Shown here one piece after another: positions 31,956 to 40,623 of a stretch of 57,427 bases of DNA. Origin of the DNA: an uncultured Colwellia sp. (GTDB taxonomy: Bacteria > Pseudomonadota > Gammaproteobacteria > Enterobacterales > Alteromonadaceae). The DNA is taken from positions 1-57,427 of the forward strand of contig CAJXWZ010000031.1 of assembly GCA_913062815.1 (NCBI GenBank), read 5' to 3'. Below the pieces are notes generated by a model. The model had not been told where the DNA came from, made no database searches, and worked only from the letters and a program-made list of their open reading frames with translations. Every line of letters starts with the position of its first letter. Positions within the stretch are counted from its first letter, which is position 1. Position numbers and translations under genes: made by a program.

Positions 31956-32333
31956 ATGAATATTGAACTCGGTGAAGTTTCAATTACCGTCGATGAAAAA
32001 ATTATTTTTGTTAAATCAATAGGTGCCTTTAATGCATTAGGTACCAAGAAATATACCGACGGCATTAAAACTATTGTGAATAACTTTCAGGGACAAGGTT
32101 TTTCTATTTTAATTAACAACTTAGAAAAGTCAGGTAGCACTCCAGAAGCTTATCAAGCGCTAGATAAGTTTAATAAATGGTTAACCAATCAAAATTTAAT
32201 CGCCAAAGCAATGGTAATTACTGTCAAAAAAGGCATGCACCTTGTTAACACGCCTGCCCGTATTAACAATCAACAAAATAAACTATTTGATAATGAAGGC
32301 GATGCAATAAAGTGGCTTGAAAGCTTCTCTTAA
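31956..32333 (+). CDS. Small STAS/SpoIIAA-like protein
   Basis: A 125-residue soluble protein with no signal or membrane segment. The pattern of alternating strands and helices (VDEKIIFVKSIGAFNALG, GFSILINNLEKSGSTPEAYQAL, AKAMVITVKKGM) resembles STAS/SpoIIAA-like single-domain proteins. The match is structural in style and I see no diagnostic Ser/Thr phosphosite. AAGGAGG lies 10 bases before the ATG, among the best ribosome sites in the window, so it may be made in larger amounts than the sulfotransferase before it. Function unknown; possibly a binding partner of the sulfotransferase. Confidence 0.65.
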   Translation: MNIELGEVSITVDEKIIFVKSIGAFNALGTKKYTDGIKTIVNNFQGQGFSILINNLEKSGSTPEAYQALDKFNKWLTNQNLIAKAMVITVKKGMHLVNTPARINNQQNKLFDNEGDAIKWLESFS

Positions 32334-32365
32334 CAACGCCTAAAAGGTTTATTTACACCAATAAG

Positions 32366-33286
32366 CTAATAAGGCCATACTTCTAAGCCGTGAATAGCAT
32401 GACGAACATCATTGGTGATAGTTACAACAGCACCGGTCACATTTTGATTAAGATCGTGCACTGCAATGGTACTTGGTGAAGAGCCTGCGGCAATTACACC
32501 ATCACCTATTATACATAACCCGCGGCCAAACGACGCCCGTGCAATGCCAGACTCATCTAAGTTAACCGCCGTTAACGTTGCAGGGTCTAACTGTGGCACA
32601 TTAAAGGCTCGATCATCTGCTTCATCTCTCGACACATAGCGCACAACATCAGATTTTGTATCGTTGAAAAGCACACCATTTTTATAGGGCTGTGCATTAT
32701 GGGTACCTACAGGTAAACTCACACTCATATTGACCTTAGTGCCATTAAAATGCAGTAAACCACCACTGTGTAACCCAGAAATATAGAGACCTTCGTCATT
32801 ACAAAAAATATTATTTAGATGCAATTTATTTAACGGTAATGGCCCATTATCATCACTCGGTGAAAATCCTCTGCCATTAAAATTAAAACCATCAGTTTCT
32901 ATATGCAAGCCCCAATGAAATTCACGTTTTTCAAGGTGAAAAGCTAACAAACTATCAAAACCAGTCGATGTTATAAATAAACTATCTCGGAATATGGCAA
33001 TTTCATGACAATGTTTCAGGTATTGATTCTTCCATGAGCCAATAAGCTTAAAGGCTGTGTCGTAAATAAATAACTCATCGCTAGCAACGATATAAACTAA
33101 ATCATTATGAATCGCAATGCCACGTAAGCCCCTATCCCAACCTCTACCTTGCCAATCGATATCGGTATGATTCCAATCCAATTTTTGGGTGATTTCTTTC
33201 GTTGCTAAATCAATGATAAAGGCACCACCATGGCTTTCTCCTTGATTGCTGCCACGAACAACTGATGTTGCAATTAATTTAGTCAC
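32366..33286 (-). CDS. DUF4915/TIGR03032-like beta-propeller protein
   Basis: A 306-residue protein with no signal peptide, built of repeating strand motifs (GLRGIAIHNDLVYIVASDEL, LHLNNIFCNDEGLYISGLHS, FGRGLCIIGDGVIAAG) consistent with a propeller of the DUF4915/TIGR03032 group. Family function is not known to me. The start is GTG at 33286 with GGGGAG five bases upstream. It is convergent with the STAS-like gene and downstream of the TonB receptor on the same strand, after a terminator hairpin. Members of this group are, from memory, often found near TPR-sulfotransferases, as here. Confidence 0.65.
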   Translation of the reverse strand: MTKLIATSVVRGSNQGESHGGAFIIDLATKEITQKLDWNHTDIDWQGRGWDRGLRGIAIHNDLVYIVASDELFIYDTAFKLIGSWKNQYLKHCHEIAIFRDSLFITSTGFDSLLAFHLEKREFHWGLHIETDGFNFNGRGFSPSDDNGPLPLNKLHLNNIFCNDEGLYISGLHSGGLLHFNGTKVNMSVSLPVGTHNAQPYKNGVLFNDTKSDVVRYVSRDEADDRAFNVPQLDPATLTAVNLDESGIARASFGRGLCIIGDGVIAAGSSPSTIAVHDLNQNVTGAVVTITNDVRHAIHGLEVWPY

Positions 33287-33438
33287 TTAGCTCCCCTACG
33301 CTATTACTACTACGGATAATTTTTCTATTCCGATAACAAGTTTAAAGTAAATATATGAACTTTAAACAATTGTTTAAGTTCTTATTGGTTTATAAATGTT
33401 TTTTCTTAAATCGCTAACATAAATAAAGGTACAAAAAA

Positions 33439-33467
33439 TACTGGTAAACACAGTGTGCTTACCAGTA
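33439..33467 (-). terminator. Intrinsic terminator after TonB receptor gene
   Basis: TACTGGTAA (33439-33447) and TTACCAGTA (33459-33467) are perfect 9-bp arms with an 11-base loop. On the minus strand the second arm is followed by TTTTTTGT. Placed 8 bp after the receptor's stop, it is a textbook terminator and separates the receptor from the DUF4915-like gene. Confidence 0.85.
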
Positions 33468-33474
33468 GCATTAT

Positions 33475-35988
33475 TTAGAAAGCATATTTCACTGATAAGC
33501 TAAGTTCTCTCGGCCTGATCACATTAACTAAACTCTTATAGCGATCTATTTGGTATTGATCTAATAACCAATCATTACCATCATCTATCCAGTTAACGGC
33601 TCGCTCATCAAAGACATTATTAACGGTAAACGTAACCGTTAGGTCATTATCTGTCCAAAATCCAATTGACATATTGGCAACACTCCATGACGGAATACTA
33701 CTAAGGCCATTTTGAGCGCTAGACCAATCATGTGATTGGGAGCCTTGATAACTATGATCATAGCGCATCCACCAATTGGCTCCCATGAATTTATCAGCAA
33801 AAGTATACTCAAGCCCTAGCCACCATTTATTGTCAGGCGCGATAGCTAAATCTTGTCCCTTGGTAGCAACCAGCCAATCATCTTCTGGGGCGATAACACC
33901 ATCATCGAATACCTGACTAAACCAAAAGTCTTGGGTGATTTCTGAGTTACTTTGAAAATAACTACCTTCAACTTTTAATTCTTCAATTAATTGCAGGGTA
34001 AAGTTTGCTTCAACACCAACAGACTCCGCATCACCAATATTTGCATGGGCTTTTGTGCCTACTAAGAAGGGATCGTAAATCTCTCGTTGCATGTCCTGCC
34101 ATTCCATGTAAAACGCAGACACATTGACTCTAAGCCGGTTATCCCACCATTCACTTTTCAAGCCTACTTCATGATTGAATAACTTATCCGATTCATAGTT
34201 CTCTGGTAGCACTGAATTAGGACGCAGCATATTATAACCACCAAGACGGAAGCCTTCGCTGTAGGTATAATAAATCATCTTATCATCATTGAATTTATAA
34301 GATGCGCTGAATTTTTTGACTACATCGCTGTCTTTGCCAGTATAAGTATCCAAGCCACCTGTGCCTTGGTTACCAAAAGGCAAACCCAATGGCCAAGATT
34401 GTTTTTCTGTTCTATCACGATCGTACTCAAACCACCTCAACCCCATGAGTAACGACAACTTATCGGTCACGTCATAACTTAACTCACCAAATACGGCTAA
34501 TTGGTCGGTAGTACGCTCAAACTCTTCTTGATAAAATATATCAGTGCTGGCCAACGGATAAAGTTCGCCTGGCGCATAGTTGTCATAATTGGACTCTGTC
34601 CAGTACGCTAAATAATTCAACGCTGCCCAAGCAGGTGTAGACTCCAAACCTGGTGTATTCCAATCCCAGTCCCATTGATCGTATGAGCTTTCATAAAAGG
34701 CACCCATTAACCATTGAAATTTTCCATCGCCGATAGAGGATAAGCGAATTTCTTGCGTTGTTCTTCTACCAACTTGATCGTTTGACACTGTTCCGTTGAT
34801 ATAAGCGGTGTTGTAGTACGCGGGATTATAAGCATTGTTTATATTATCGATACCATATGCGCGAGTCCGTAATTGGTCACCCACCATGGTATCAAAATCA
34901 TACTTCACTTCACGTTCAGTGTGTGATGAGGTTAACGTTAACTCAGCAAAACCTAAGTTGCCCGTGATGGTTAATGCTGTTGACCACCAGTCATCGGTAC
35001 GAATATCGTTATGGAACCTAACGATATCTAACTCCCCGACGGCGGGATCATACTTCCAATCGCCGTTTGTTTCTGCTGTTTGATTCAAGTAGGTAATTTG
35101 AGCGTCCCAGTTCTGATTAACATGCCATAAACCAATAACGCGAACACCATTTTGCTGCCAAGTATTGAAATTTTCTTTCGCTACATCTTCATTGGTTTCA
35201 TCAGTAAAAAGTGCTTTACCAACGACATTATCAATATACCCGCCTTCTTCAACAGAAAATGCCGCGACCCTTACGGCAAGTACATCATCTATAAGCGGCA
35301 CATTAATATGACCTTCGATTCGATGACTGCTATCGCCCTCGGCCATCGTTGAGCCTTCTACCTCTATAGCACCAAAAACACCTTGTTCAGCGTCAGGTTT
35401 ATTCGTGATAATGCGCATGGCTCCTGATTGAGAGCTTGAACCTAACAAGGTGCCTTGAGGGCCTGGAAGTGCTTCAACACGTTCAATATCCACCATACGG
35501 GGGTCAACTTGTTGTGCTGCTGATGTCATAGGGATTTCATCAAGATAAACGGCAACAGATGAATCTGTTCGCCACTCACCAGAGCCGGTACTTATCCCTC
35601 GAAATACAATTTCATTTCTTCCAGGAGAAGAGCTAACGGTAGATAGACTAGGTATTGCTTTCGCGTAATCAGTAAAATTTCTCAACCCCATTCGTTCAAT
35701 ATGTTCGCTATTAAGTGCTTGAACACTTTGAGGTAATTCTTGCATGTCCATCACGCGTTTTGAGGCAGTAACCGTAATACGCTCTATTGCAAGAGAGTCT
35801 TTTTTATCATTTACTTTGTCTGTTGTTTCAGTTTGACTTTGTCTGACTTCTTGTTCTTTTTGCTCTGTTTTTGCGATTACTTCATCAGTTTGCGCATAAA
35901 CATTATTGGCGGCAACAGTCGTTAATGTCGCTAGACCAATAGCTGTAGCTAGCCTACTCTTTAAGAGTTTAGGATGATTTTTTTTCAT
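33475..35988 (-). CDS. TonB-dependent outer-membrane receptor (sulfotransferase-linked type, second copy)
   Basis: An 837-residue receptor with signal peptide (hydrophobic AIGLATLTTVAANNVYA). A Gln/Glu/Lys-rich linker (about 34-66) precedes the TonB-box-like IERITVTASKR. Plug domain: IVFRGISTGSG, VAVYLDEIPMTSA, VEALPGPQGTLLG, SGAMRIITNKPD. A beta-barrel to the end finishes with ELSLSVKYAF. The barrel is Trp/Tyr-rich (for example YDQWDWDWNTPG). GAGGG precedes the ATG. It is related to the receptor at 20320-22752. It is divergent from the beta-hydroxylase-like gene (282 bp between) and lies in the same cluster as a sulfotransferase. Ligand unknown. Confidence 0.92.
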   Translation of the reverse strand: MKKNHPKLLKSRLATAIGLATLTTVAANNVYAQTDEVIAKTEQKEQEVRQSQTETTDKVNDKKDSLAIERITVTASKRVMDMQELPQSVQALNSEHIERMGLRNFTDYAKAIPSLSTVSSSPGRNEIVFRGISTGSGEWRTDSSVAVYLDEIPMTSAAQQVDPRMVDIERVEALPGPQGTLLGSSSQSGAMRIITNKPDAEQGVFGAIEVEGSTMAEGDSSHRIEGHINVPLIDDVLAVRVAAFSVEEGGYIDNVVGKALFTDETNEDVAKENFNTWQQNGVRVIGLWHVNQNWDAQITYLNQTAETNGDWKYDPAVGELDIVRFHNDIRTDDWWSTALTITGNLGFAELTLTSSHTEREVKYDFDTMVGDQLRTRAYGIDNINNAYNPAYYNTAYINGTVSNDQVGRRTTQEIRLSSIGDGKFQWLMGAFYESSYDQWDWDWNTPGLESTPAWAALNYLAYWTESNYDNYAPGELYPLASTDIFYQEEFERTTDQLAVFGELSYDVTDKLSLLMGLRWFEYDRDRTEKQSWPLGLPFGNQGTGGLDTYTGKDSDVVKKFSASYKFNDDKMIYYTYSEGFRLGGYNMLRPNSVLPENYESDKLFNHEVGLKSEWWDNRLRVNVSAFYMEWQDMQREIYDPFLVGTKAHANIGDAESVGVEANFTLQLIEELKVEGSYFQSNSEITQDFWFSQVFDDGVIAPEDDWLVATKGQDLAIAPDNKWWLGLEYTFADKFMGANWWMRYDHSYQGSQSHDWSSAQNGLSSIPSWSVANMSIGFWTDNDLTVTFTVNNVFDERAVNWIDDGNDWLLDQYQIDRYKSLVNVIRPRELSLSVKYAF

Positions 35989-36270
35989 GATTCCCTCATC
36001 ATTAATATATGCTTTTTTTATATTTTTATCACTAGGTAACTTTTTGATGACAAGCTACAAAGCTTTTATTGAAGTCAATTGGTAATGTATAAATACACAA
36101 TAGCTCAATATCATCATAGCGATAGTGAAGATAATCAGGCTAGTGATATAAATTCATTGACTGTTGAGAAAAAATCACTTCAACATCTGGGTAGAATTTT
36201 CTACTCTTCTAACTCTGGCTCATTGAAAGTACACTTTTATTTACTGATGAGTTATGACTAAGGCGGATAA

Positions 36271-36858
36271 ATGAAATTAGCGGGTCCAATAAAAGAATTA
36301 GGGTCAATAGATCAACAATTGCTGGCGAAAGTTATTTCAACTGCACCTGAGTCTACATGGCTTGAAAATCAGTTTAGACAACAACAATTTGATGTTCATT
36401 ATAAAACCGAGTCTATTGTGATGTTGTTTTGTGATTGTGAATCATGGCCAACCGTGAAGGTTTCTAAAGAATCAGGCTGGGAACTATTATCAGCATATGC
36501 TTTGCCGATAATGCATGCAATTATCGATAAGTATTATCCAAAAGGCGGTAAAGTTATTCGAGCAATGGTAGCCAAGCTCCCTTCAGCCAGTATAATCAAA
36601 CCGCATATTGATGCTCACCCATCTTTTTCTTGTGCGCATAGAATTCATATTCCTATCACTACAGATCTAAAAGTTAGGTTTACTATTGGTGGCCAGCCTT
36701 TTCACTTGCAGACTGAAAAAGTGTATGAAATTAATAATCAATTACAACATAGTGTGATGAACAAAAGTAACGTTGATCGTATTACTTTTATTTTTGATTA
36801 TGTTCCGCCCGAGAACTTATCAAAAATAGAGTTAATCTCAGACTGCATTGATATTTAA
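36271..36858 (+). CDS. Aspartyl/asparaginyl beta-hydroxylase-like Fe(II)/2-oxoglutarate oxygenase
   Basis: A 195-residue cytoplasmic protein of the aspartyl/asparaginyl beta-hydroxylase domain. Iron ligands are visible as His112 and Asp114 in IIKPHIDAHPSF and His160 in NQLQHSVMN; Arg170 in VDRITFIFDYV fits the 2-oxoglutarate anchor. RIHIPITTD is the strand following the first site. The family hydroxylates Asp/Asn (EGF domains in animals) or free or peptidyl residues in bacteria. AAGGCGG is seven bases before the ATG. It is divergent from a TonB receptor in a cluster that also has a sulfotransferase, so a peptide or protein target is plausible but unproven. Confidence 0.82.
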   Translation: MKLAGPIKELGSIDQQLLAKVISTAPESTWLENQFRQQQFDVHYKTESIVMLFCDCESWPTVKVSKESGWELLSAYALPIMHAIIDKYYPKGGKVIRAMVAKLPSASIIKPHIDAHPSFSCAHRIHIPITTDLKVRFTIGGQPFHLQTEKVYEINNQLQHSVMNKSNVDRITFIFDYVPPENLSKIELISDCIDI

Positions 36859-36985
36859 CAATATTTTTTTGATAACAATGAGTTTAAGTACTAAAAATAA
36901 GTTTAATCTTTAACTTTTATGCGCAAACATCATCCGAAATATCAATTTAGCTATCAACCAAAGTTCAGTTTTGAAGCCACACACA

Positions 36986-37894
36986 TTAGCTAGGTAATCT
37001 TTCTATCATCAATGGGTCATCTGCTATGGTTTTCATGATCCATTGCTCAAATATTGCTATATTGCGTTGCTGTTGTTGCCGCTCTGGGTAAACAACAAAA
37101 TAACTTCGACGGCTCTTCACGCTAGTATTAAATAGCTCAACCAATTCACCTTGCAACAATTGCTGTTTAATCAATAGTGGGTCAATCAGAGCAACACCTG
37201 CACCAGATAAACAGGCATCAAGAATTTGCGAAGTATTTTGGAATTCAAAGGAGCTGGCAGGCTCTTTATAAGTCAATTGTTGGGTTTCAAACCACTCACG
37301 CCATTCATTCATTACTTCAACATTAAATAAAAGAGGCTGTTCAAATAAATCACTCACTTGCTCAATGCTATTTCTCATTGCGGGGCTACACACAGCCGCC
37401 AAACGTTCTTGACAGAGTAACTTACTAACCATACCTGTCCAAGGACCTATGCCTCGGCGAATGACAAGATCTAAATTTTCTTGAGTGAAATTTGAGGCAG
37501 TAGTACTGGTTTGCATTTTCAGCTGGCACTGAGGGTGTAAGCGACGAAAATCGTCTAATTTTGGAAACAACCATCTTGTGGCAAAAAAAGGTACTGCAGA
37601 AATTTTAAGGGTCATTTTTTCTGCTTTTTTCTCGTGTAATAGTTGCTCTGTTGCTTTTTGCAGTGTTGCTACCCCTAATTTGACCTGAGGGTAATAACGC
37701 TCACCAGCAGCGCTTAACTCAACTTTACGGTCTAACCGAACAAACAAACTTACGCCCAAGCGTCGCTCTAACAAGCGAATTTGATGACTCACAGCAGAAG
37801 GTGAAACATAGAGTTCTTCTGCCGCGAGAGCAAAACTCTTTAACCGAGCAGCACTTTCAAAAGTACGTAAACTATTTAATGATGGTAATGACAT
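36986..37894 (-). CDS. LysR-family regulator, GcvA-like (second copy)
   Basis: A 302-residue LysR protein. Winged helix LNSLRTFESAARLKSFALAAEEL then PSAVSHQIRLLERR; effector domain from about residue 90 with LKMQTSTTASNFTQENLDLV and GAGVALIDPLLI. The ATG at 37894 has GAGG seven bases upstream and begins exactly at the LysR consensus; an ATG at 37975 would add 27 unlikely residues. It is divergent from the aldehyde dehydrogenase gene at 38029 and convergent with the beta-hydroxylase-like gene. It may control the dehydrogenase, or the receptor module, given its likeness to the 25228 regulator. Confidence 0.9.
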   Translation of the reverse strand: MSLPSLNSLRTFESAARLKSFALAAEELYVSPSAVSHQIRLLERRLGVSLFVRLDRKVELSAAGERYYPQVKLGVATLQKATEQLLHEKKAEKMTLKISAVPFFATRWLFPKLDDFRRLHPQCQLKMQTSTTASNFTQENLDLVIRRGIGPWTGMVSKLLCQERLAAVCSPAMRNSIEQVSDLFEQPLLFNVEVMNEWREWFETQQLTYKEPASSFEFQNTSQILDACLSGAGVALIDPLLIKQQLLQGELVELFNTSVKSRRSYFVVYPERQQQQRNIAIFEQWIMKTIADDPLMIERLPS

Positions 37895-37899
37895 TAAGC

Positions 37900-38023
37900 A
37901 ACCTCTAATAACTAACCTTTCAAGTATACATGAGTAAACACTCAACTGTAGGCTGAAAACATATCTTTTGTGCAAAAAAGTAGTTATACCTAAAATAGCA
38001 TTAATGAATTTCTATTAGAGGTT
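37900..38023. repeat. Mirror-image leaders of the divergent lysR and dehydrogenase genes
   Basis: AACCTCTAATA (37900-37910) and TATTAGAGGTT (38013-38023) are perfect 11-bp inverted repeats, one directly before each of the two divergent start codons. Each carries that gene's GAGG ribosome site. Besides translation they might serve as symmetric regulator sites. Confidence 0.45.
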
Positions 38024-38028
38024 ACAAC

Positions 38029-39621
38029 ATGAGTGTTTCAGGAAATATTTTAATCAATGGTAAATGGCTAACAGGGCGCGGTAATAACTTCAAAGGAAAT
38101 AGCCCGGTGACAGGTGAACAATCTGCTGAAGACTTTAGCTGTGCTGACAATGAACAACTTGAAAATGCCGTTGACGCTGCATCACAAGCTTTTACCAGCT
38201 ATTCACAAAATAGCGATGCGCAAAAGGCATTTTTTCTACGCACTATTGCTGAGCAACTTGAAAGTATACGTCCACAAATAGTTGCACGTGCTACGTGGGA
38301 AACAGCATTACCTGAAATGCGCATTAATGGTGAGCTAGGTAGAACCATTGGTCAATTAAACATGTTTGCCCAACTGTTAGACAAGGGTGATTGGAAACGC
38401 CCTGTTATTGATGAAGCGCAACCAAACAGACAACCACTTCCTAAGCCAGATTTACGTTTAACACAAGTACCACTAGGGCCTGTAGTGGTATTTTCTGCCA
38501 GTAACTTTCCATTGGCATTTTCTGTTGCAGGTGGTGACACTGCCTCTGCGCTGGCTGCTGGTTGCCCTGTTATTGTAAAAACACACAGTGCACACCCAGG
38601 CACTTCTGAACTAGTCGCCGGTGCCATAGCTAATGCGATAAAGAAATGTGATTTGCCAGCAGGTGTATTTGCCATGCTACATGGCAGTGGCCGTATAATT
38701 GGCAGCGCTTTAGTTAAACACCCACAAATAAAAGCGGTAGGTTTTACTGGCTCTGTTGCGGGTGGTCGTGCCCTATACGATATAGCCGTATCTCGCCCTG
38801 AGCCTATTCCCTTTTTCGGTGAGTTGGGTTCAACTAACCCGGTATTTTTACTGCCTGAATCACTTGAAAGTAACGCAGAGCAAATTGCCGAGTCTTTCTT
38901 GGCATCACTTATGATGGGAGTTGGTCAATTTTGTACTAGTCCAGGTATGTTAATTGCTGTTAAAGGCCCTGCGCTAAACCGGTTACTTGCCAGTTTAGCT
39001 GAAAAAGCCCCTGCATTAGCAGCGGGTACTATGCTCACTGCCGGAATTTGCGACAGTTACAATAAGCATTGTGCTGAGCGTGATGCTATTGGTAGTTTGA
39101 AAATAGTTGCTAAGGGTTTAAACGCCAACAGTTCAGCAAACCAAGCTCAAGTTGCTCTGTATAGTATTGACGCTAATGATTACCTAGAGCAATTAGCACT
39201 TGAAGAGGAAGTATTTGGCCCTTCTACTTTGGTTATTGGCTGTGACGATCAAGCGCAGCTTATAGACGTAGCAAACAGTATGAAGGGGCATTTAACCGCA
39301 GCAATTTTTGCAAGTGAGCAAGATCAACAGTTAGCGGTACAATTACTACCAACATTGCAACAACGCATAGGCCGTGTTTTATTTGACGCTTATGGTACCG
39401 GTGTAGAGCTAAGCTCAGCGATGTCTCATGGCGGACCATACCCGAGTAGCTCAGCTGGTCAATCAACCTCCGTTGGCACTAGAGCAATTGAACGTTTCAC
39501 TCGCCCGCTGTGCTACCAAAACACTCCTGATGCGCTACTGCCTGTTGAGTTGAAAAACGCAAACCCGAACGGCATCATGCGTTTAGTGAACGATCGATGG
39601 TCTGATCAAGCTATAGATTAA
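38029..39621 (+). CDS. 2,5-dioxovalerate (alpha-ketoglutaric semialdehyde) dehydrogenase
   Basis: A 530-residue aldehyde dehydrogenase of the clade that contains KGSADH and the NADP-dependent Vibrio fatty-aldehyde enzyme. Catalytic Glu265 in FFGELGSTNP and Cys302 in GVGQFCTSPG; cofactor stretch GFTGSVAGGRAL near 238-249; N-terminal ILINGKWLTG. It would oxidise 2,5-dioxopentanoate to 2-oxoglutarate, the last step of non-phosphorylating pentose, hexarate or hydroxyproline routes. No upstream pathway enzyme (dehydratases, hydroxyproline genes) is beside it, so the source of its substrate is elsewhere. It is controlled probably by the divergent LysR. It ends at a hairpin shared with the convergent lipoprotein gene. 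Confidence 0.86.
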   Translation: MSVSGNILINGKWLTGRGNNFKGNSPVTGEQSAEDFSCADNEQLENAVDAASQAFTSYSQNSDAQKAFFLRTIAEQLESIRPQIVARATWETALPEMRINGELGRTIGQLNMFAQLLDKGDWKRPVIDEAQPNRQPLPKPDLRLTQVPLGPVVVFSASNFPLAFSVAGGDTASALAAGCPVIVKTHSAHPGTSELVAGAIANAIKKCDLPAGVFAMLHGSGRIIGSALVKHPQIKAVGFTGSVAGGRALYDIAVSRPEPIPFFGELGSTNPVFLLPESLESNAEQIAESFLASLMMGVGQFCTSPGMLIAVKGPALNRLLASLAEKAPALAAGTMLTAGICDSYNKHCAERDAIGSLKIVAKGLNANSSANQAQVALYSIDANDYLEQLALEEEVFGPSTLVIGCDDQAQLIDVANSMKGHLTAAIFASEQDQQLAVQLLPTLQQRIGRVLFDAYGTGVELSSAMSHGGPYPSSSAGQSTSVGTRAIERFTRPLCYQNTPDALLPVELKNANPNGIMRLVNDRWSDQAID

Positions 39622-39645
39622 TCCCTAGCTTTCTATAAGTTCTAC

Positions 39646-39671
39646 TTGATAGTGCTCTTGGGCGCTATCAA
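39646..39671. terminator. Bidirectional terminator hairpin
   Basis: TTGATAGTGC (39646-39655) and GCGCTATCAA (39662-39671) pair over 10 positions (one G-U) with a 6-base loop. AATTTATT follows on the plus strand. It lies between the dehydrogenase gene (ends 39621) and the lipoprotein gene (ends 39674), and so closes both the LysR-linked unit and the seven-gene oxidative-chitin-like locus. Confidence 0.7.
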
Positions 39672-39673
39672 AT

Positions 39674-40567
39674 TTATTCAATAAAAAATGACTCTATTGC
39701 GCCTCGTTTTTGCATGGTTACAAAGACTTGCTTTCCATTTTTCCCGCCAAAGGCAACATTGGTTGGGAAGCGTCCTTTTAAAGCAACCTCTCGTAATAAG
39801 TTGCCTTGAGGAGAAATGATTGCAACCACGCCTTTGCCATAGCGCGCAATATATAAATTCCCCTGAGGATCACTTCTCATGCCATCTAAGCCATGGTCAG
39901 GGAAATGAATAAGTAATTTTTTATTGCTTATATTTCCTTCACTATTCAATTGATATTGCCACACATTACGTTGTGCGCTTTCATTTACATAGAGTATTTT
40001 ATTATTAGGACTTACCGCAATACCATTCGTTGTTCCCATACTACTCTCTAATAAAGTAACCGAACGGTCTTTGCCTATTCGCCATAAATTTCCACTCCCT
40101 GAAGCCCAATTAGGATCACTGGCAAACAGTATCCCGTTTTCAGTTATTGCTATATCATTGGGCTGATTCATCAAATTGCTGTGTGCATAAACATCAACTT
40201 TTGTAGCTAAACCTTTTGCCACTTGCTCACTATTAACCATCAAGATATTGTGGTTAATATAATCTGCAATATACATATTGCCTTGTTTATCAAAACGAAT
40301 GCCATTCCCAATTGAACTATTGGGCAAACGCATAAACTGCTTTACTTTGTTTCTCCCAGTAACCCGCCCAATGGTCCCTTGCTCTTGATAGTTGACCACA
40401 TAAAGGCTGCCATCTTTGGCGACTGCTGGCCCTTCGACGCCTTGAGTAAACACATCATCTGTTATCCAGTCTATACTCTGATAAAGTTCAAGTTCTGCTT
40501 TGGTAGATGTTATAGAGTCGGCACAGCCAACCAGAATAAACGATGCAATACACAATATTATTTTCAA
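39674..40567 (-). CDS. SMP-30/gluconolactonase-like propeller lipoprotein
   Basis: A predicted lipoprotein of 297 residues. The likely start is TTG at 40567 with GAGAG nine bases upstream; it gives MKIILCIASFILVGC, an ideal short lipoprotein signal with Cys at about 15. An ATG at 40618 would add 17 polar residues before the signal. The body is a six-bladed propeller of SMP-30/NHL type: EGPAVAKDGSLYVVNY, GNGIRFDKQGNMYIADY, PNDIAITENGILFASDP, TNGIAVSPNNKILYVNES, LDGMRSDPQGNLYIARYGKG. The Asn/Asp metal positions of lactonases are present. It ends the GH20/SSS operon. LPMO attack on chitin first gives 1,5-lactones, so an envelope lactonase would fit there; this role is inference. Confidence 0.8.
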   Translation of the reverse strand: MKIILCIASFILVGCADSITSTKAELELYQSIDWITDDVFTQGVEGPAVAKDGSLYVVNYQEQGTIGRVTGRNKVKQFMRLPNSSIGNGIRFDKQGNMYIADYINHNILMVNSEQVAKGLATKVDVYAHSNLMNQPNDIAITENGILFASDPNWASGSGNLWRIGKDRSVTLLESSMGTTNGIAVSPNNKILYVNESAQRNVWQYQLNSEGNISNKKLLIHFPDHGLDGMRSDPQGNLYIARYGKGVVAIISPQGNLLREVALKGRFPTNVAFGGKNGKQVFVTMQKRGAIESFFIE

Positions 40568-40623
40568 GGTATGAAACTCTCTTATTTTAAATATACTTAG
40601 TACTCTCAAATCGGCCATCTCAT

